Positions 17,623 through 26,265 of a stretch of DNA of 64,000 nt are shown here, piece after piece; the stretch's first letter is position 1; each line of letters opens with the position of its first letter. The DNA is from Chitinibacter sp. GC72. GTDB lineage: Bacteria > Pseudomonadota > Gammaproteobacteria > Burkholderiales > Chitinibacteraceae. The translations under genes and the position numbers were made by a program. The stretch lies in NCBI RefSeq assembly GCF_009760905.1, contig NZ_VIRW01000005.1:1-64000 (forward strand), given 5' to 3'. The notes below the pieces were generated by a model. It saw only the letters and a list, made by a program, of their open reading frames with translations. It made no database searches and was not told the DNA's origin.

Positions 17623-19386
17623 ATGAATGCTCATGAATCAAGCCCGGATAAAGCCAAACACCCCGCAGTGGTAGAGCGTATTACCAAGCTGGTGTATCGC
17701 AATTCGGTGTCCGGGCAAATTATCTGCATTTTAATCTCGGCCGTGCTGGCGATGGCCTATTTCGGCCATCTGAGCCAGTTGGCGTTGGGCTACTGGATTG
17801 CATCGACTTGGCTGATTGCCTTGTGGCGTTTGCATACCGCCCAGCAATATCATCAGGCAATCCAGAGGGCTCAGGTGGACTATGGTACCTGGAGCAAGCG
17901 CTTTTTTCTGGGCGTCAATGTGTCCGGTCTGGTCTGGGGCGTAGGCGGCTTTATTCTGATGCAAAACGCCTCTGACTCGCTGCGGCTGTTTACTGCGTTT
18001 GTGATGTCGGGCGTGGTCTCGGGCGCGGTGCCGATTCTGGGGGCGCACTATCAGGCATTTCGCAATTTCACGCTGTTTATTCTATTGCCCGTGCTGGCGT
18101 CGGCTTTACTGGGGCAAGGTCCGCTCGATACCGTGCTGGCGATCATGTGTTTTATGTATATGGTCGTCGTGATTAAAGGCGTGCGCAATTACAACGAAGC
18201 AATTATTGAAAGCATTGTGCTTGAGCTTGAGCAAAAAAGCCTAGTCAATGATTTGCAACAGGCGCGTAATGCGGCCGAAGCGGCCAGCCGGGCCAAAAGC
18301 GAATTTATTGCCAATGTCAGCCATGAAATCCGCACCCCGATGAATGGCATTGTTGGCATGGCCAATTTACTGGCGCAATCGGATCTGGACGAGCAGCAAC
18401 AGCAGGAGCTGGCGGTGATTTTGTCCTCGTCCGATTTATTGCTGGCACTGGTGAATGATGTGCTGGATATTGCCAAGATTGAGGCAGGGCAATTTGAAAT
18501 CGTCGAAAAAGATTTCGATCTGGCTTTGCTGCTCAATAACACCAACAAGATGTTTGCCGTAACGGCGAAAAAGAAAAACGTCGAGTTGATTCTAAAAGCC
18601 AGCTATGCCGGCAATTGGTGGGTGCATGGCGATGCGATTCGCCTGCAGCAGATTCTGGTTAATCTGCTGGGTAACGCAGTTAAATTTACGCATGCAGGCC
18701 GGGTTGAGCTTGATTGCCATGTGGCAGAAAACCGCCTGCAATTTTCCGTCCGTGATACGGGGATTGGTATTCCAGCATCCCATCTGGCGCATATTTTTGA
18801 CGCTTTTGTGCAGGGTGATGGCTCGCTGTCGCGCCAGTACGGCGGCACCGGTTTGGGGCTGACGATTGCCAAAAAATTGACCGACTATCTGGGCGGTGAG
18901 TTAACCGTCAAATCCGTACACGGGCAAGGCACCGAATTTTCGTTTTCCATTCCCTTGAAAGCAGCCAAGCAAGTCGTACACATCGAAAGTGCGCTAGCAG
19001 AACCCGAAAATCAGCTCCGTATTCTGCTGGCAGAAGACAATCCGACCAATCGTCTGGTGGCCACCCGGATTCTGCTGGCCGCCGGACATCATGTCATTTG
19101 TGCCGAAAATGGCGAGCAAGTGCTCGGCTTGGCGCAGAGTCAGCAGTTTGATCTGATACTGATGGACATCCAGATGCCGGTGATGGATGGGCTGGAGGCC
19201 ACTAGGCAGATTCGAGCTCAACAATCGCAGCGCGCAATCCCGATTATCGCACTCACTGCCAATGCCATGGATGCCGATCGTGATGCCTGCTTTGCTGCCG
19301 GCATGGATGGGTTTATTACCAAACCGGTTCGGCCGGAACAATTGGCTGCGGCAATCAAGGCTGCACTCAAGTCTGGTACACCCTAG
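17623..19386 (+). CDS. Membrane hybrid histidine kinase (HisKA-HATPase-REC)
   Basis: A 587-residue hybrid kinase. Residues about 30-190 form five or six membrane helices without a known sensor name. A short coiled coil (195-225) leads to HisKA with His234 ([10 protein letters not shown]), HATPase boxes ([23 protein letters not shown]) and a receiver with phospho-acceptor Asp515 ([12 protein letters not shown]). There is no HPt domain, so phosphotransfer may continue through the HPt of the TPR kinase 3 kb downstream. The ATG at 17623 is preferred over the TTG one codon earlier. It is 71 bases before the TPR gene with no terminator, so co-transcription is likely. Confidence 0.92.
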   Translation: MNAHESSPDKAKHPAVVERITKLVYRNSVSGQIICILISAVLAMAYFGHLSQLALGYWIASTWLIALWRLHTAQQYHQAIQRAQVDYGTWSKRFFLGVNVSGLVWGVGGFILMQNASDSLRLFTAFVMSGVVSGAVPILGAHYQAFRNFTLFILLPVLASALLGQGPLDTVLAIMCFMYMVVVIKGVRNYNEAIIESIVLELEQKSLVNDLQQARNAAEAASRAKSEFIANVSHEIRTPMNGIVGMANLLAQSDLDEQQQQELAVILSSSDLLLALVNDVLDIAKIEAGQFEIVEKDFDLALLLNNTNKMFAVTAKKKNVELILKASYAGNWWVHGDAIRLQQILVNLLGNAVKFTHAGRVELDCHVAENRLQFSVRDTGIGIPASHLAHIFDAFVQGDGSLSRQYGGTGLGLTIAKKLTDYLGGELTVKSVHGQGTEFSFSIPLKAAKQVVHIESALAEPENQLRILLAEDNPTNRLVATRILLAAGHHVICAENGEQVLGLAQSQQFDLILMDIQMPVMDGLEATRQIRAQQSQRAIPIIALTANAMDADRDACFAAGMDGFITKPVRPEQLAAAIKAALKSGTP

Positions 19387-19457
19387 CTTTTTTGTGTGGA
19401 TTGTGATCTATCCGCTCACCCTCTATAAATAAACATTGGTGTACAAGGTATGCGGGC

Positions 19458-20912
19458 GTGGATAATTTGAAGCTGATTGATGCGGTGGATGTCCCCGAGT
19501 TACTGGGGAAAATCGAGTCCTGCCTGTTGCAGGATGTCGATCAGGCATTGATGCTGAGTTCTGCGCTGCAGTTGCGTTGCAAACACCTGTCGCTTGAGCC
19601 CGAACTAAGAGTGCATGCTTATCTCAACCATGCCAAGGTATTGTGGAGCTCAGGTAATCTGCGCCCGGCTTTAAGGCTAATCAACCGGACTATTCAGCTC
19701 TCCAACCAGTTACCACTGAATCATTTTCGGGCCGAAATTTATCTGACACGAGGCAAAATCAACTACAACCTGAAACGCTATTCGGCAGCCATTGACGATT
19801 TTGCTCTCGCCGCCGATGTCGCGGTTGATTTGCTCAGTGTCGATGTCGCAATCGAAGCCTATCTGTATATCGGTAGCATTTATATTGTCTTTGGCAGGCA
19901 CGACCAATCGTACGAAGTGCTCAATTTTGGCTACAAAATGGCGCACGCCATCAATAGTGCCAAATTGATTTCCAAAAGCGCCATTTTTCTATCCGGCTAT
20001 CTGCTTGACCAGCACCGCTATCAGGATGCGTTAAAAATCATGTACCAAAGTGAGCCTAGCTTGCTGGAATACGGCGATATGACTTGGCTGATCGAGTGCG
20101 GCAAAACAATGGCGGTCTGTTATCAGCATCTGGGTCGCGAGGAAGATGCTGATCTGTATTTTAATTGCATGCTGGCAATTGCCAAAGGGTTGAATGTCAA
20201 ATGGGCGGGAGCCTTGGTCGCTATCAACTATGCCCGCTTTTTGCTCCTGAAAACACAACCGGCTCTAGCGATTGAAATGCTTGATTCGGCGCAAGAAAAT
20301 CTGGCTGATTTCGATGATGTTTATTTGGCGCAGCAAAGTGCCGAGTATCGTGTATCGGCCTACAAGCAACAAAAAGATTATCAAAATGCTTTGCACGGAC
20401 TTAAAAAACTGGAAACCATCAAGCTGAGATGGATACAGCTTAATGCATCAATCCGCGAAGTAAACCGCTATGGCCGCTTCAATGATTTGCAGAAAGTCAT
20501 TACGCTGGTTGATAAAACCCGGCAGGAATTTGAAAGACTGCTGGGGTTGATTATTTCCCGCAGCTCGATTGGCAGAGAGAGTGTGCTGCTGGAAAAATGT
20601 AAAAACCTGCCCGCCGCAGAGACCATTTTTCTGATGAAAATAGATGCCCAATTGATGTTCCGGCGCTTGGTGGAAAACAAAGTCGATTCGGTTTTTCGCG
20701 AGTTATGCATGGACGGCGATTTATGGGTGCGCACCATCACCGGGGAGTACCTGGTCTATTTTGCCGATTCCCCGCGCGAGCACGCTGCGCTGCTGACCGG
20801 GACTATTGCCGATTTCCCCTGGTCCTGGCATGAGTGTGAAAATCCGAAAATAGAAGCGCACTGGCTCACGCCGGCTGAAGCGCTGTTAAAGCTGCAAGCA
20901 CGGGTTGCCTGA
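19458..20912 (+). CDS. TPR-repeat protein A of the signalling operon
   Basis: A 484-residue soluble protein with a GTG start. Residues about 45-330 are helical repeats of TPR type (for example AYLYIGSIYIVFGRHDQSYEVLNFGYKMA and YRVSAYKQQKDYQNALHGL, given here as parts of the repeat pattern). The last about 100 residues form a separate domain, with FLMKIDAQLMFRRLV and WVRTITGEYLVYF, that I do not recognise. It is clearly related to the next gene along its whole length: both share a segment of the form KLI-KS-FLS near residue 170 and a WxIE block near residue 205. No enzyme motif is visible. Its stop overlaps the next start (TGATG), so the two should be made in equal amounts. Probably a sensory or scaffold partner of the kinases. 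Confidence 0.75.
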   Translation: MDNLKLIDAVDVPELLGKIESCLLQDVDQALMLSSALQLRCKHLSLEPELRVHAYLNHAKVLWSSGNLRPALRLINRTIQLSNQLPLNHFRAEIYLTRGKINYNLKRYSAAIDDFALAADVAVDLLSVDVAIEAYLYIGSIYIVFGRHDQSYEVLNFGYKMAHAINSAKLISKSAIFLSGYLLDQHRYQDALKIMYQSEPSLLEYGDMTWLIECGKTMAVCYQHLGREEDADLYFNCMLAIAKGLNVKWAGALVAINYARFLLLKTQPALAIEMLDSAQENLADFDDVYLAQQSAEYRVSAYKQQKDYQNALHGLKKLETIKLRWIQLNASIREVNRYGRFNDLQKVITLVDKTRQEFERLLGLIISRSSIGRESVLLEKCKNLPAAETIFLMKIDAQLMFRRLVENKVDSVFRELCMDGDLWVRTITGEYLVYFADSPREHAALLTGTIADFPWSWHECENPKIEAHWLTPAEALLKLQARVA

Positions 20913-22381
20913 TGAGCGAGTATTTTCCGGAACTTGATACCAGAATTGCCGAGCTCATTAGCGGCATCGAGCTGGCGTATTGGGAGTCAAACCAGTCTCA
21001 GCATGATGACAGCAAGGCTTTGCTTGATCTGTGTTTGCAATGCAAGCATCCGCTGCTGGGTTATGCCTATCTGCTGTATGGACGCACTTTGATGCTGGTG
21101 GGAGAGCTTGAGCAGGCCTTGCTGATGATGGAGCAGGGGGTGGCGTGGTGTCGCAAGAAGAAAGATCTGACTCATCTGGCTCTGGGTTTGCTCTGGCTTG
21201 GTTCGCTGCTCAGTAAACAGAAAAAATACCCTCAGGCTTTGAAAATCTGGGTCAAGTCGCTTGATCTGGCTCTGGCGCAGGAAAATCTGGAAATAGCCGT
21301 CGAGATTTATCTGAATCTTGGCTGCCTTTATCTGATGCTGGGTTTGCGTGAGGAATGTTATGCCATTTTGATGGATGGTTTTTCTCTGGCCGAAGCCATT
21401 AATAATAAAAAGCTGATTGCAAAAAGTGGCGTTTTTCTGTCTGACTTTTTGATTGAATCCGGGCAGTATTTGTCGGCAATGTCAATTATTGCCCGCTCAG
21501 AGCTCGATATCATTCGGCATGCCGACTTTACTTGGGTGATTGAGCTGTGCAAAAACAAGGCATGTTGCTTATGGAAAATGGGCTATGCCGAAGATGCTAT
21601 GGCCTGTTTTGAATCGGGCATTATTCTGGCCCGAAAATTTGATCTGGCCTGGGCTTGTATCATGCTCTCGATTGTTTACGCCGAATTTTTGCTTGAACAA
21701 GAAAAGGCCGGATTGGCCAGGCAGCATCTGGACAATGTCCATTCGTATTTCAATGCTTATTCGGATGCCGAGCTTTACCGTAAATGGTGTTTTGCTCATT
21801 ATCAATCTGCCAAAGCGGAAAAAGATTTTCAGCGGGCATTGGCATCTTTGAAAGCCCATCAAGCCTGCCAGACGCATTCGATCTTTGAATTTGTGCTCTC
21901 CAGCACGATGGTCAAGCTGAAAACCAGTTTAAAGAAACTCTATCCAGGTTTAAGGCGGGATTTTCGCAATATCACCAATCTGGGTGATGCACCCAGTATT
22001 TTTATGACCATGAAGCAATTACTTGAATTCAAAAAGCGTTGCGAAAGCGGTCTTGATTCAGCCAGAGTGATCGAAGTATGTGTACCCTGCAGGGGAGAAA
22101 AACAGGCCGAACAGCGGGTGTTACTGATTATCAACGACTATTGTTCGGTTAAGGACATCTGGATTCGCGCATCGCCCGATTCCTATTATGTTTTTCCCAG
22201 TCATGAACAAAAAAGCCTGCATGCATTCTCGACTCGTTTGCTGCGGGCGATTGCCACCCAACCCTGGGCCCGTTTGAAAATAGCACCTGTACAGGCACGA
22301 ACACGCATTCTGATGGTCAGCCAGGATTTTATCCGTCAGGTTGACCAGATTATTCAAAGAGGCTGGCATGACGCAAGATGA
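20912..22381 (+). CDS. TPR-repeat protein B of the signalling operon
   Basis: A 489-residue paralogue of the upstream protein, again TPR-like helices for about 330 residues and then a C-terminal domain of unknown type (about 375-489). Repeat cores such as LYLMLGLREECYAILMDGF and CLWKMGYAEDAMACFESG have the TPR spacing of small and large hydrophobics. It starts within the stop of protein A (TGATG) and overlaps the hybrid kinase gene by 14 bases. Both overlaps indicate translational coupling. No signal peptide, membrane segment or catalytic motif is visible. Its N-terminal half resembles the TPR region of the kinase encoded next, so hetero-association through TPRs is an inference. Confidence 0.75.
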   Translation: MSEYFPELDTRIAELISGIELAYWESNQSQHDDSKALLDLCLQCKHPLLGYAYLLYGRTLMLVGELEQALLMMEQGVAWCRKKKDLTHLALGLLWLGSLLSKQKKYPQALKIWVKSLDLALAQENLEIAVEIYLNLGCLYLMLGLREECYAILMDGFSLAEAINNKKLIAKSGVFLSDFLIESGQYLSAMSIIARSELDIIRHADFTWVIELCKNKACCLWKMGYAEDAMACFESGIILARKFDLAWACIMLSIVYAEFLLEQEKAGLARQHLDNVHSYFNAYSDAELYRKWCFAHYQSAKAEKDFQRALASLKAHQACQTHSIFEFVLSSTMVKLKTSLKKLYPGLRRDFRNITNLGDAPSIFMTMKQLLEFKKRCESGLDSARVIEVCVPCRGEKQAEQRVLLIINDYCSVKDIWIRASPDSYYVFPSHEQKSLHAFSTRLLRAIATQPWARLKIAPVQARTRILMVSQDFIRQVDQIIQRGWHDAR

Positions 22382-25313
22382 TTTCACTGCATGCCTTGAT
22401 CGGCAGGCGCAATACCGGCTGAGAAATTATGATCAGGCGTATGAGCTGGCCATCGAGCTGGAAAATATGGCGGCAGGCCTGAGCGATCCAGCCAGACTCG
22501 AGCTGGCGCTCTACCTGAAAGGCGAGGCGCTGGAAAAACTGGGTAAGTTTAGCGAAGCCAAATCGGTGTTGCTGACGCTGGAAAAAAAACTGCTACAGCG
22601 CAGCAAGAAAGAATTTCTGCTGCTCGATCTATATGAATGCCTCGGCAAGGCCTGCTACGCCATTGGTGAGCTGAATCTGGCGCTGGAATACTGGAGCGCC
22701 TGCCTTGAATTATCGCTAGAGCACCAATCGATTGTGCACTACATCAAGGCTTATACCGGCATTGGTGGTGTTTATCTGTACTACGGTTTTTTTGAGGATT
22801 CATTACGGCATCATCTGCTGGCGCTGGATTACGCCAAAGAGCTGGATGACCCGGTGCTGTTAATGATGCTCAATTTGTGGCTGGGCAGTGATTACAACGA
22901 ATTGGGCCAACATCAGGAGGCGCTCAAGCATTTGGCGCTGGCGCAAAATTTCTACCGGCGGCAAGCCGATACCGGGCAGGTGAGTGAAGTCCTGATGCAT
23001 ATGGGCTTCTCCTATCTGGGGCTGGGCAATATTGTCGAGGCATTCAAGGCCTTTAATGACGCTGTGCAAATTGCCGAAAATAACCACCATGCCTGGCCCA
23101 TGTCGATGGCACATCTGGGGATGAGCGAATTGTTTTTGCTGCAGGCGCGTTATAAGGACGCGCTCACTTACGCACAAAAAGCTCAGGAATACGCCGTTAG
23201 CGTCAAGTCGGTGCATCACGAGTTGCGCGCTTGCCGTGTCAAATCAGCGGCGTATGAGGGCTTGAATGAATTTGAAAATGCCCTGCTCGCCTACGAGCGG
23301 CATTATGAATTATCGGTCAAGCTGGCGCAGGAAATCACCATGACGCAATTGCAGAGTAGTGCCTTGCGCCGGATTAACCGCTCTGAAATCCGTTTGAAAT
23401 TACTGCGTACCGAGCAGCAGAAAAAGAATCTGGAAAACGAAAGTATTTTAAGACAGGCCGAGTTTCTGGCCGAAAAAAATGCCCTGATGGCAGTTAATCA
23501 GGCCAAGAGCGAATTTCTGGCGCTGGTGAGTCACGAAATCAGAACGCCGCTCTCCGGGGTGATCGGTATGTTGCGCCTGGCCAAGGCGCAGAAGGAGCTG
23601 CGGCCCAATACCCGTGAGCAAATCAGTATCGGGTTGGAAAATGCCGAAATGCTGATGGGCATTATCAATGATCTGCTCGATGCGTCAAAAATCGAGGCAG
23701 GCAAGATTTCAATCGAAACTATTCCATTTGATCTGCACCGGATTATTGCCCAGGTTAGCGCCCTGTTTGCGCCCAAGGCCGAAGAAAAAGGCTTGGCGTT
23801 TCTGGTTGATGTGGCGCACTTGCCGCATGAAGGCTGCCTGGGCGATCCGACCCGCTTGCGTCAGGTCTTAATCAATCTGGTCAGCAATGCGATCAAGTTT
23901 ACCGAGCACGGTTCGATCAAACTCAGTGCTTATCGGGATGGCGAACAGATCAAGTTTTCAGTGGTTGATACCGGTATTGGGCTGGACGAACAAAGTCTGG
24001 GCCGCATTTTCAACAAATTCGAGCAAGCCGATACCTCAACCACGCGCAAATATGGCGGAACCGGCCTGGGATTGTCGATCTGTCATGCGCTCATCGAATT
24101 AATGCACGGTTCCATCGCTGTAACCAGCCAGCTGGGCGAGGGAACGTGTTTCCGCGTTGACGTGCCTTTGGAGCCGGTGCAACTGATGAGCGAGCCCGAA
24201 GCCGAACCAATCGTGCTGGCGCCGCTGCCTTACCAGCTTAAAATCCTCTACGCCGAAGACATTGTGACCAATCAGCTGATTGTCGGCGCGCTGCTCGAAG
24301 AAATGGGGCTGGGTTTGCAGGTGGTCAACACGGGTCTGGCGGCCATTGAGGCGCTGGCCAAAGAGCAGTTTGATCTGGTGCTGATGGATGGCCGCATGCC
24401 GGTGATGGATGGCCTGACGGCGACCCGGTTGATCCGTCAGGGCGGCCATCAGGCGCTCACGGTGAATGACCCCGAAGTGTATATCGTGGCTTTGACGGCC
24501 AATGCTGCGCAGGAAGACCGGCAGTTTGGCCTTGAGGTGGGAATGAATGATTATTTATTAAAACCGATCGATCCGATCAAGCTGAGAAAAGTCATTATGG
24601 ATGCCTGCGAGTATCAGTTAAACCGGGGCCGCAGCCTGCAGCCGCTGTTCAAGCCTGCTGCGGCAAGCAATCAGGCTTTGTCGGCGGACGATGTGCAGTT
24701 ATTGCATCAGCTGGAGCTGGCGGGGGTCGCCGTCAACGAGGCCTTGCAGCGGCTGAATGGCAATGTGATGCGTTTCAAACGCTGGCTCTGGCAGTTTTTC
24801 CAGGAGCAGCAAAATTTCTTTGCCGAACTGGACGAGCTGGTGCTGGGGCGTGATATTCCGCAATTGATTAGCAAAGTACACGCCTTGCGCGGTGTGGCCG
24901 GAACGCTGGGCTTGACGGCGCTGTATGAGCAAGCGAGCTTGCTGGAGCAAAATCTGAACCATTTTACCCGGCACGGCGGGGTATACCCGGATGCCAATCG
25001 CCTGAGTCAGGCCTGGGCACACGCACAGCAAACCATCTGGCCGCTAGTTCAGATGACCAGCCAGATCGCCGAGCATCAGCCCTTGTCCAAGCCTTTGCCT
25101 AAATCCTACTGGCCGCAGGCTGGGCAATTGCAGCAAGCGCTGGAGTCCAATAGCCTCAGAGCCCGACACAAGCTGCAGGAATTGCTGGCCTTGCTGGAGG
25201 ACAGCGAAGCCAAAGTGTCGCTGGGCGGTGTGATTGCTGCGCTGGACAGGCTGGATTATCCGGCCGCTTTGCTGGCTTTGCAGGCCATCATGGTTGAGGG
25301 CGGCGATGAATAG
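22368..25313 (+). CDS. TPR-containing hybrid histidine kinase with REC and HPt
   Basis: A 981-residue cytoplasmic hybrid kinase without membrane segments. TPRs fill residues about 45-320, and a coiled coil (340-380) leads to HisKA with His389 ([14 protein letters not shown]). HATPase boxes are NLVSNAIKF, DTGIGL and GGTGLGLS. The receiver has Asp674 (VLMDGRMPVMDG), and an HPt domain has His838 (KVHALRGVAGTLG). The full phosphorelay His-Asp-His is therefore in one chain. The ATG at 22368 is chosen because AGAGG lies seven bases before it. The gene overlaps the TPR gene before it by 14 bases and the diguanylate cyclase gene after it by eight; the likely final receiver is the REC of that cyclase. 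Confidence 0.92.
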   Translation: MTQDDFTACLDRQAQYRLRNYDQAYELAIELENMAAGLSDPARLELALYLKGEALEKLGKFSEAKSVLLTLEKKLLQRSKKEFLLLDLYECLGKACYAIGELNLALEYWSACLELSLEHQSIVHYIKAYTGIGGVYLYYGFFEDSLRHHLLALDYAKELDDPVLLMMLNLWLGSDYNELGQHQEALKHLALAQNFYRRQADTGQVSEVLMHMGFSYLGLGNIVEAFKAFNDAVQIAENNHHAWPMSMAHLGMSELFLLQARYKDALTYAQKAQEYAVSVKSVHHELRACRVKSAAYEGLNEFENALLAYERHYELSVKLAQEITMTQLQSSALRRINRSEIRLKLLRTEQQKKNLENESILRQAEFLAEKNALMAVNQAKSEFLALVSHEIRTPLSGVIGMLRLAKAQKELRPNTREQISIGLENAEMLMGIINDLLDASKIEAGKISIETIPFDLHRIIAQVSALFAPKAEEKGLAFLVDVAHLPHEGCLGDPTRLRQVLINLVSNAIKFTEHGSIKLSAYRDGEQIKFSVVDTGIGLDEQSLGRIFNKFEQADTSTTRKYGGTGLGLSICHALIELMHGSIAVTSQLGEGTCFRVDVPLEPVQLMSEPEAEPIVLAPLPYQLKILYAEDIVTNQLIVGALLEEMGLGLQVVNTGLAAIEALAKEQFDLVLMDGRMPVMDGLTATRLIRQGGHQALTVNDPEVYIVALTANAAQEDRQFGLEVGMNDYLLKPIDPIKLRKVIMDACEYQLNRGRSLQPLFKPAAASNQALSADDVQLLHQLELAGVAVNEALQRLNGNVMRFKRWLWQFFQEQQNFFAELDELVLGRDIPQLISKVHALRGVAGTLGLTALYEQASLLEQNLNHFTRHGGVYPDANRLSQAWAHAQQTIWPLVQMTSQIAEHQPLSKPLPKSYWPQAGQLQQALESNSLRARHKLQELLALLEDSEAKVSLGGVIAALDRLDYPAALLALQAIMVEGGDE

Positions 25314-26217
25314 TGATTCATATATTCTGGTTGTTGATGACCAGATGGCCAATATCGAAGCGCTGGGCGAATTATTGGCCGATCAATACGATGTGCATTT
25401 TGCCCTCAGCGGGCAGGCCGCTTTGGCACAGGTGGCCAAATCCAAGCCCGACCTGATCCTGCTCGACATTATGATGCCGGATATGGATGGTTACGCGGTC
25501 TGCCGGCAACTGCAAGGCCAGCCTGAAACGGCCGATATTCCGGTCATTTTTATCACCGCGCTGGCCACGCCGGACGAGGAAACGCGCGGGCTGGATGCCG
25601 GAGCGGTCGATTACATAGTCAAACCGTTCAATCCGACTATTGTGCGCGCCAGGGTGCGCAACCATCTGGCCTTCAAGCGCGCCAAAGATCAATTGCGCTT
25701 ATTGGCACAAACCGATGGGCTTACTGGTCTGGCCAATCGGCGCTATTTGTTCGAGCGCCTGCAGGCCGAGCTGGAACGGATGCGCGAGCAGGCGACGACG
25801 CAGCCTTTTTCGCTGATCCTGATCGACGTCGATCACTTCAAGCATTACAACGACAGCCAGGGGCACGTGGCCGGCGATTTATGCTTGCAGCGCGTGGCTG
25901 GGGTGCTCAAGGCCGAATTGCGCAATCCGGATGACCTGATGGCCCGCTATGGCGGTGAGGAATTTTGCTGCCTGCTGCCGCATACTGCTCTGGCCGATGC
26001 CGAGCAGATCGCCCTGCGGATTTGCCGCCGTATCAATGAGCTGGCGATTCCGAATGCCGATGGCGACCACGACGTGCATCGCGTGGTGACGGTCAGCGCC
26101 GGGGTGGCCTTGTGTACGGCAGCAATGGCCAGCGTCGAAACCTTGCTGCAGCAGGCTGATCGGGCGCTTTACGCGGCCAAGGCAGCAGGGCGAAATCAGG
26201 TTAAGGTATGGGTATAG
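25306..26217 (+). CDS. REC-GGDEF response regulator (diguanylate cyclase)
   Basis: A 303-residue response regulator of PleD/WspR type with one receiver. The phospho-acceptor is Asp54 (LLDIMMPDMDG) and the switch lysine is in VKPFNP. The GGDEF domain (about 135-303) has DGLTGLANRR and the active-site GGEEF at 216-220, so c-di-GMP synthesis is expected. The inhibitory RxxD site is off register by one residue (RNPDD before LMARYGGEEF), so product inhibition is doubtful. The start overlaps the kinase stop by eight bases. The last codons (VWV-stop) lie inside a 49-bp repeat, so the repeat has supplied the protein's C-terminus. Confidence 0.93.
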   Translation: MNSDSYILVVDDQMANIEALGELLADQYDVHFALSGQAALAQVAKSKPDLILLDIMMPDMDGYAVCRQLQGQPETADIPVIFITALATPDEETRGLDAGAVDYIVKPFNPTIVRARVRNHLAFKRAKDQLRLLAQTDGLTGLANRRYLFERLQAELERMREQATTQPFSLILIDVDHFKHYNDSQGHVAGDLCLQRVAGVLKAELRNPDDLMARYGGEEFCCLLPHTALADAEQIALRICRRINELAIPNADGDHDVHRVVTVSAGVALCTAAMASVETLLQQADRALYAAKAAGRNQVKVWV

Positions 26218-26258
26218 CCCTGTAGGCTATTTATTTATTGCTCTGTAGGGCTATACCC
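26210..26258. repeat. 49-bp intergenic repeat, copy 4 (best palindrome)
   Basis: Ends GGGTATAGCCC and GGGCTATACCC, an 11-base perfect terminal inverted repeat, with CTGTAGG and CTGTAGGG inside. The TAG stop of the diguanylate cyclase gene (26215-26217) is part of it. It lies between convergent genes and could also act as a hairpin at both transcript ends. Confidence 0.9.
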
Positions 26259-26265
26259 GTCATGG

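Noticed and set aside
24975-24990. GGGTATACCC resembling joined ends of the 49-bp repeat
   Set aside because: It lies inside the TPR kinase coding sequence, without the 49-base spacing or core; chance match.
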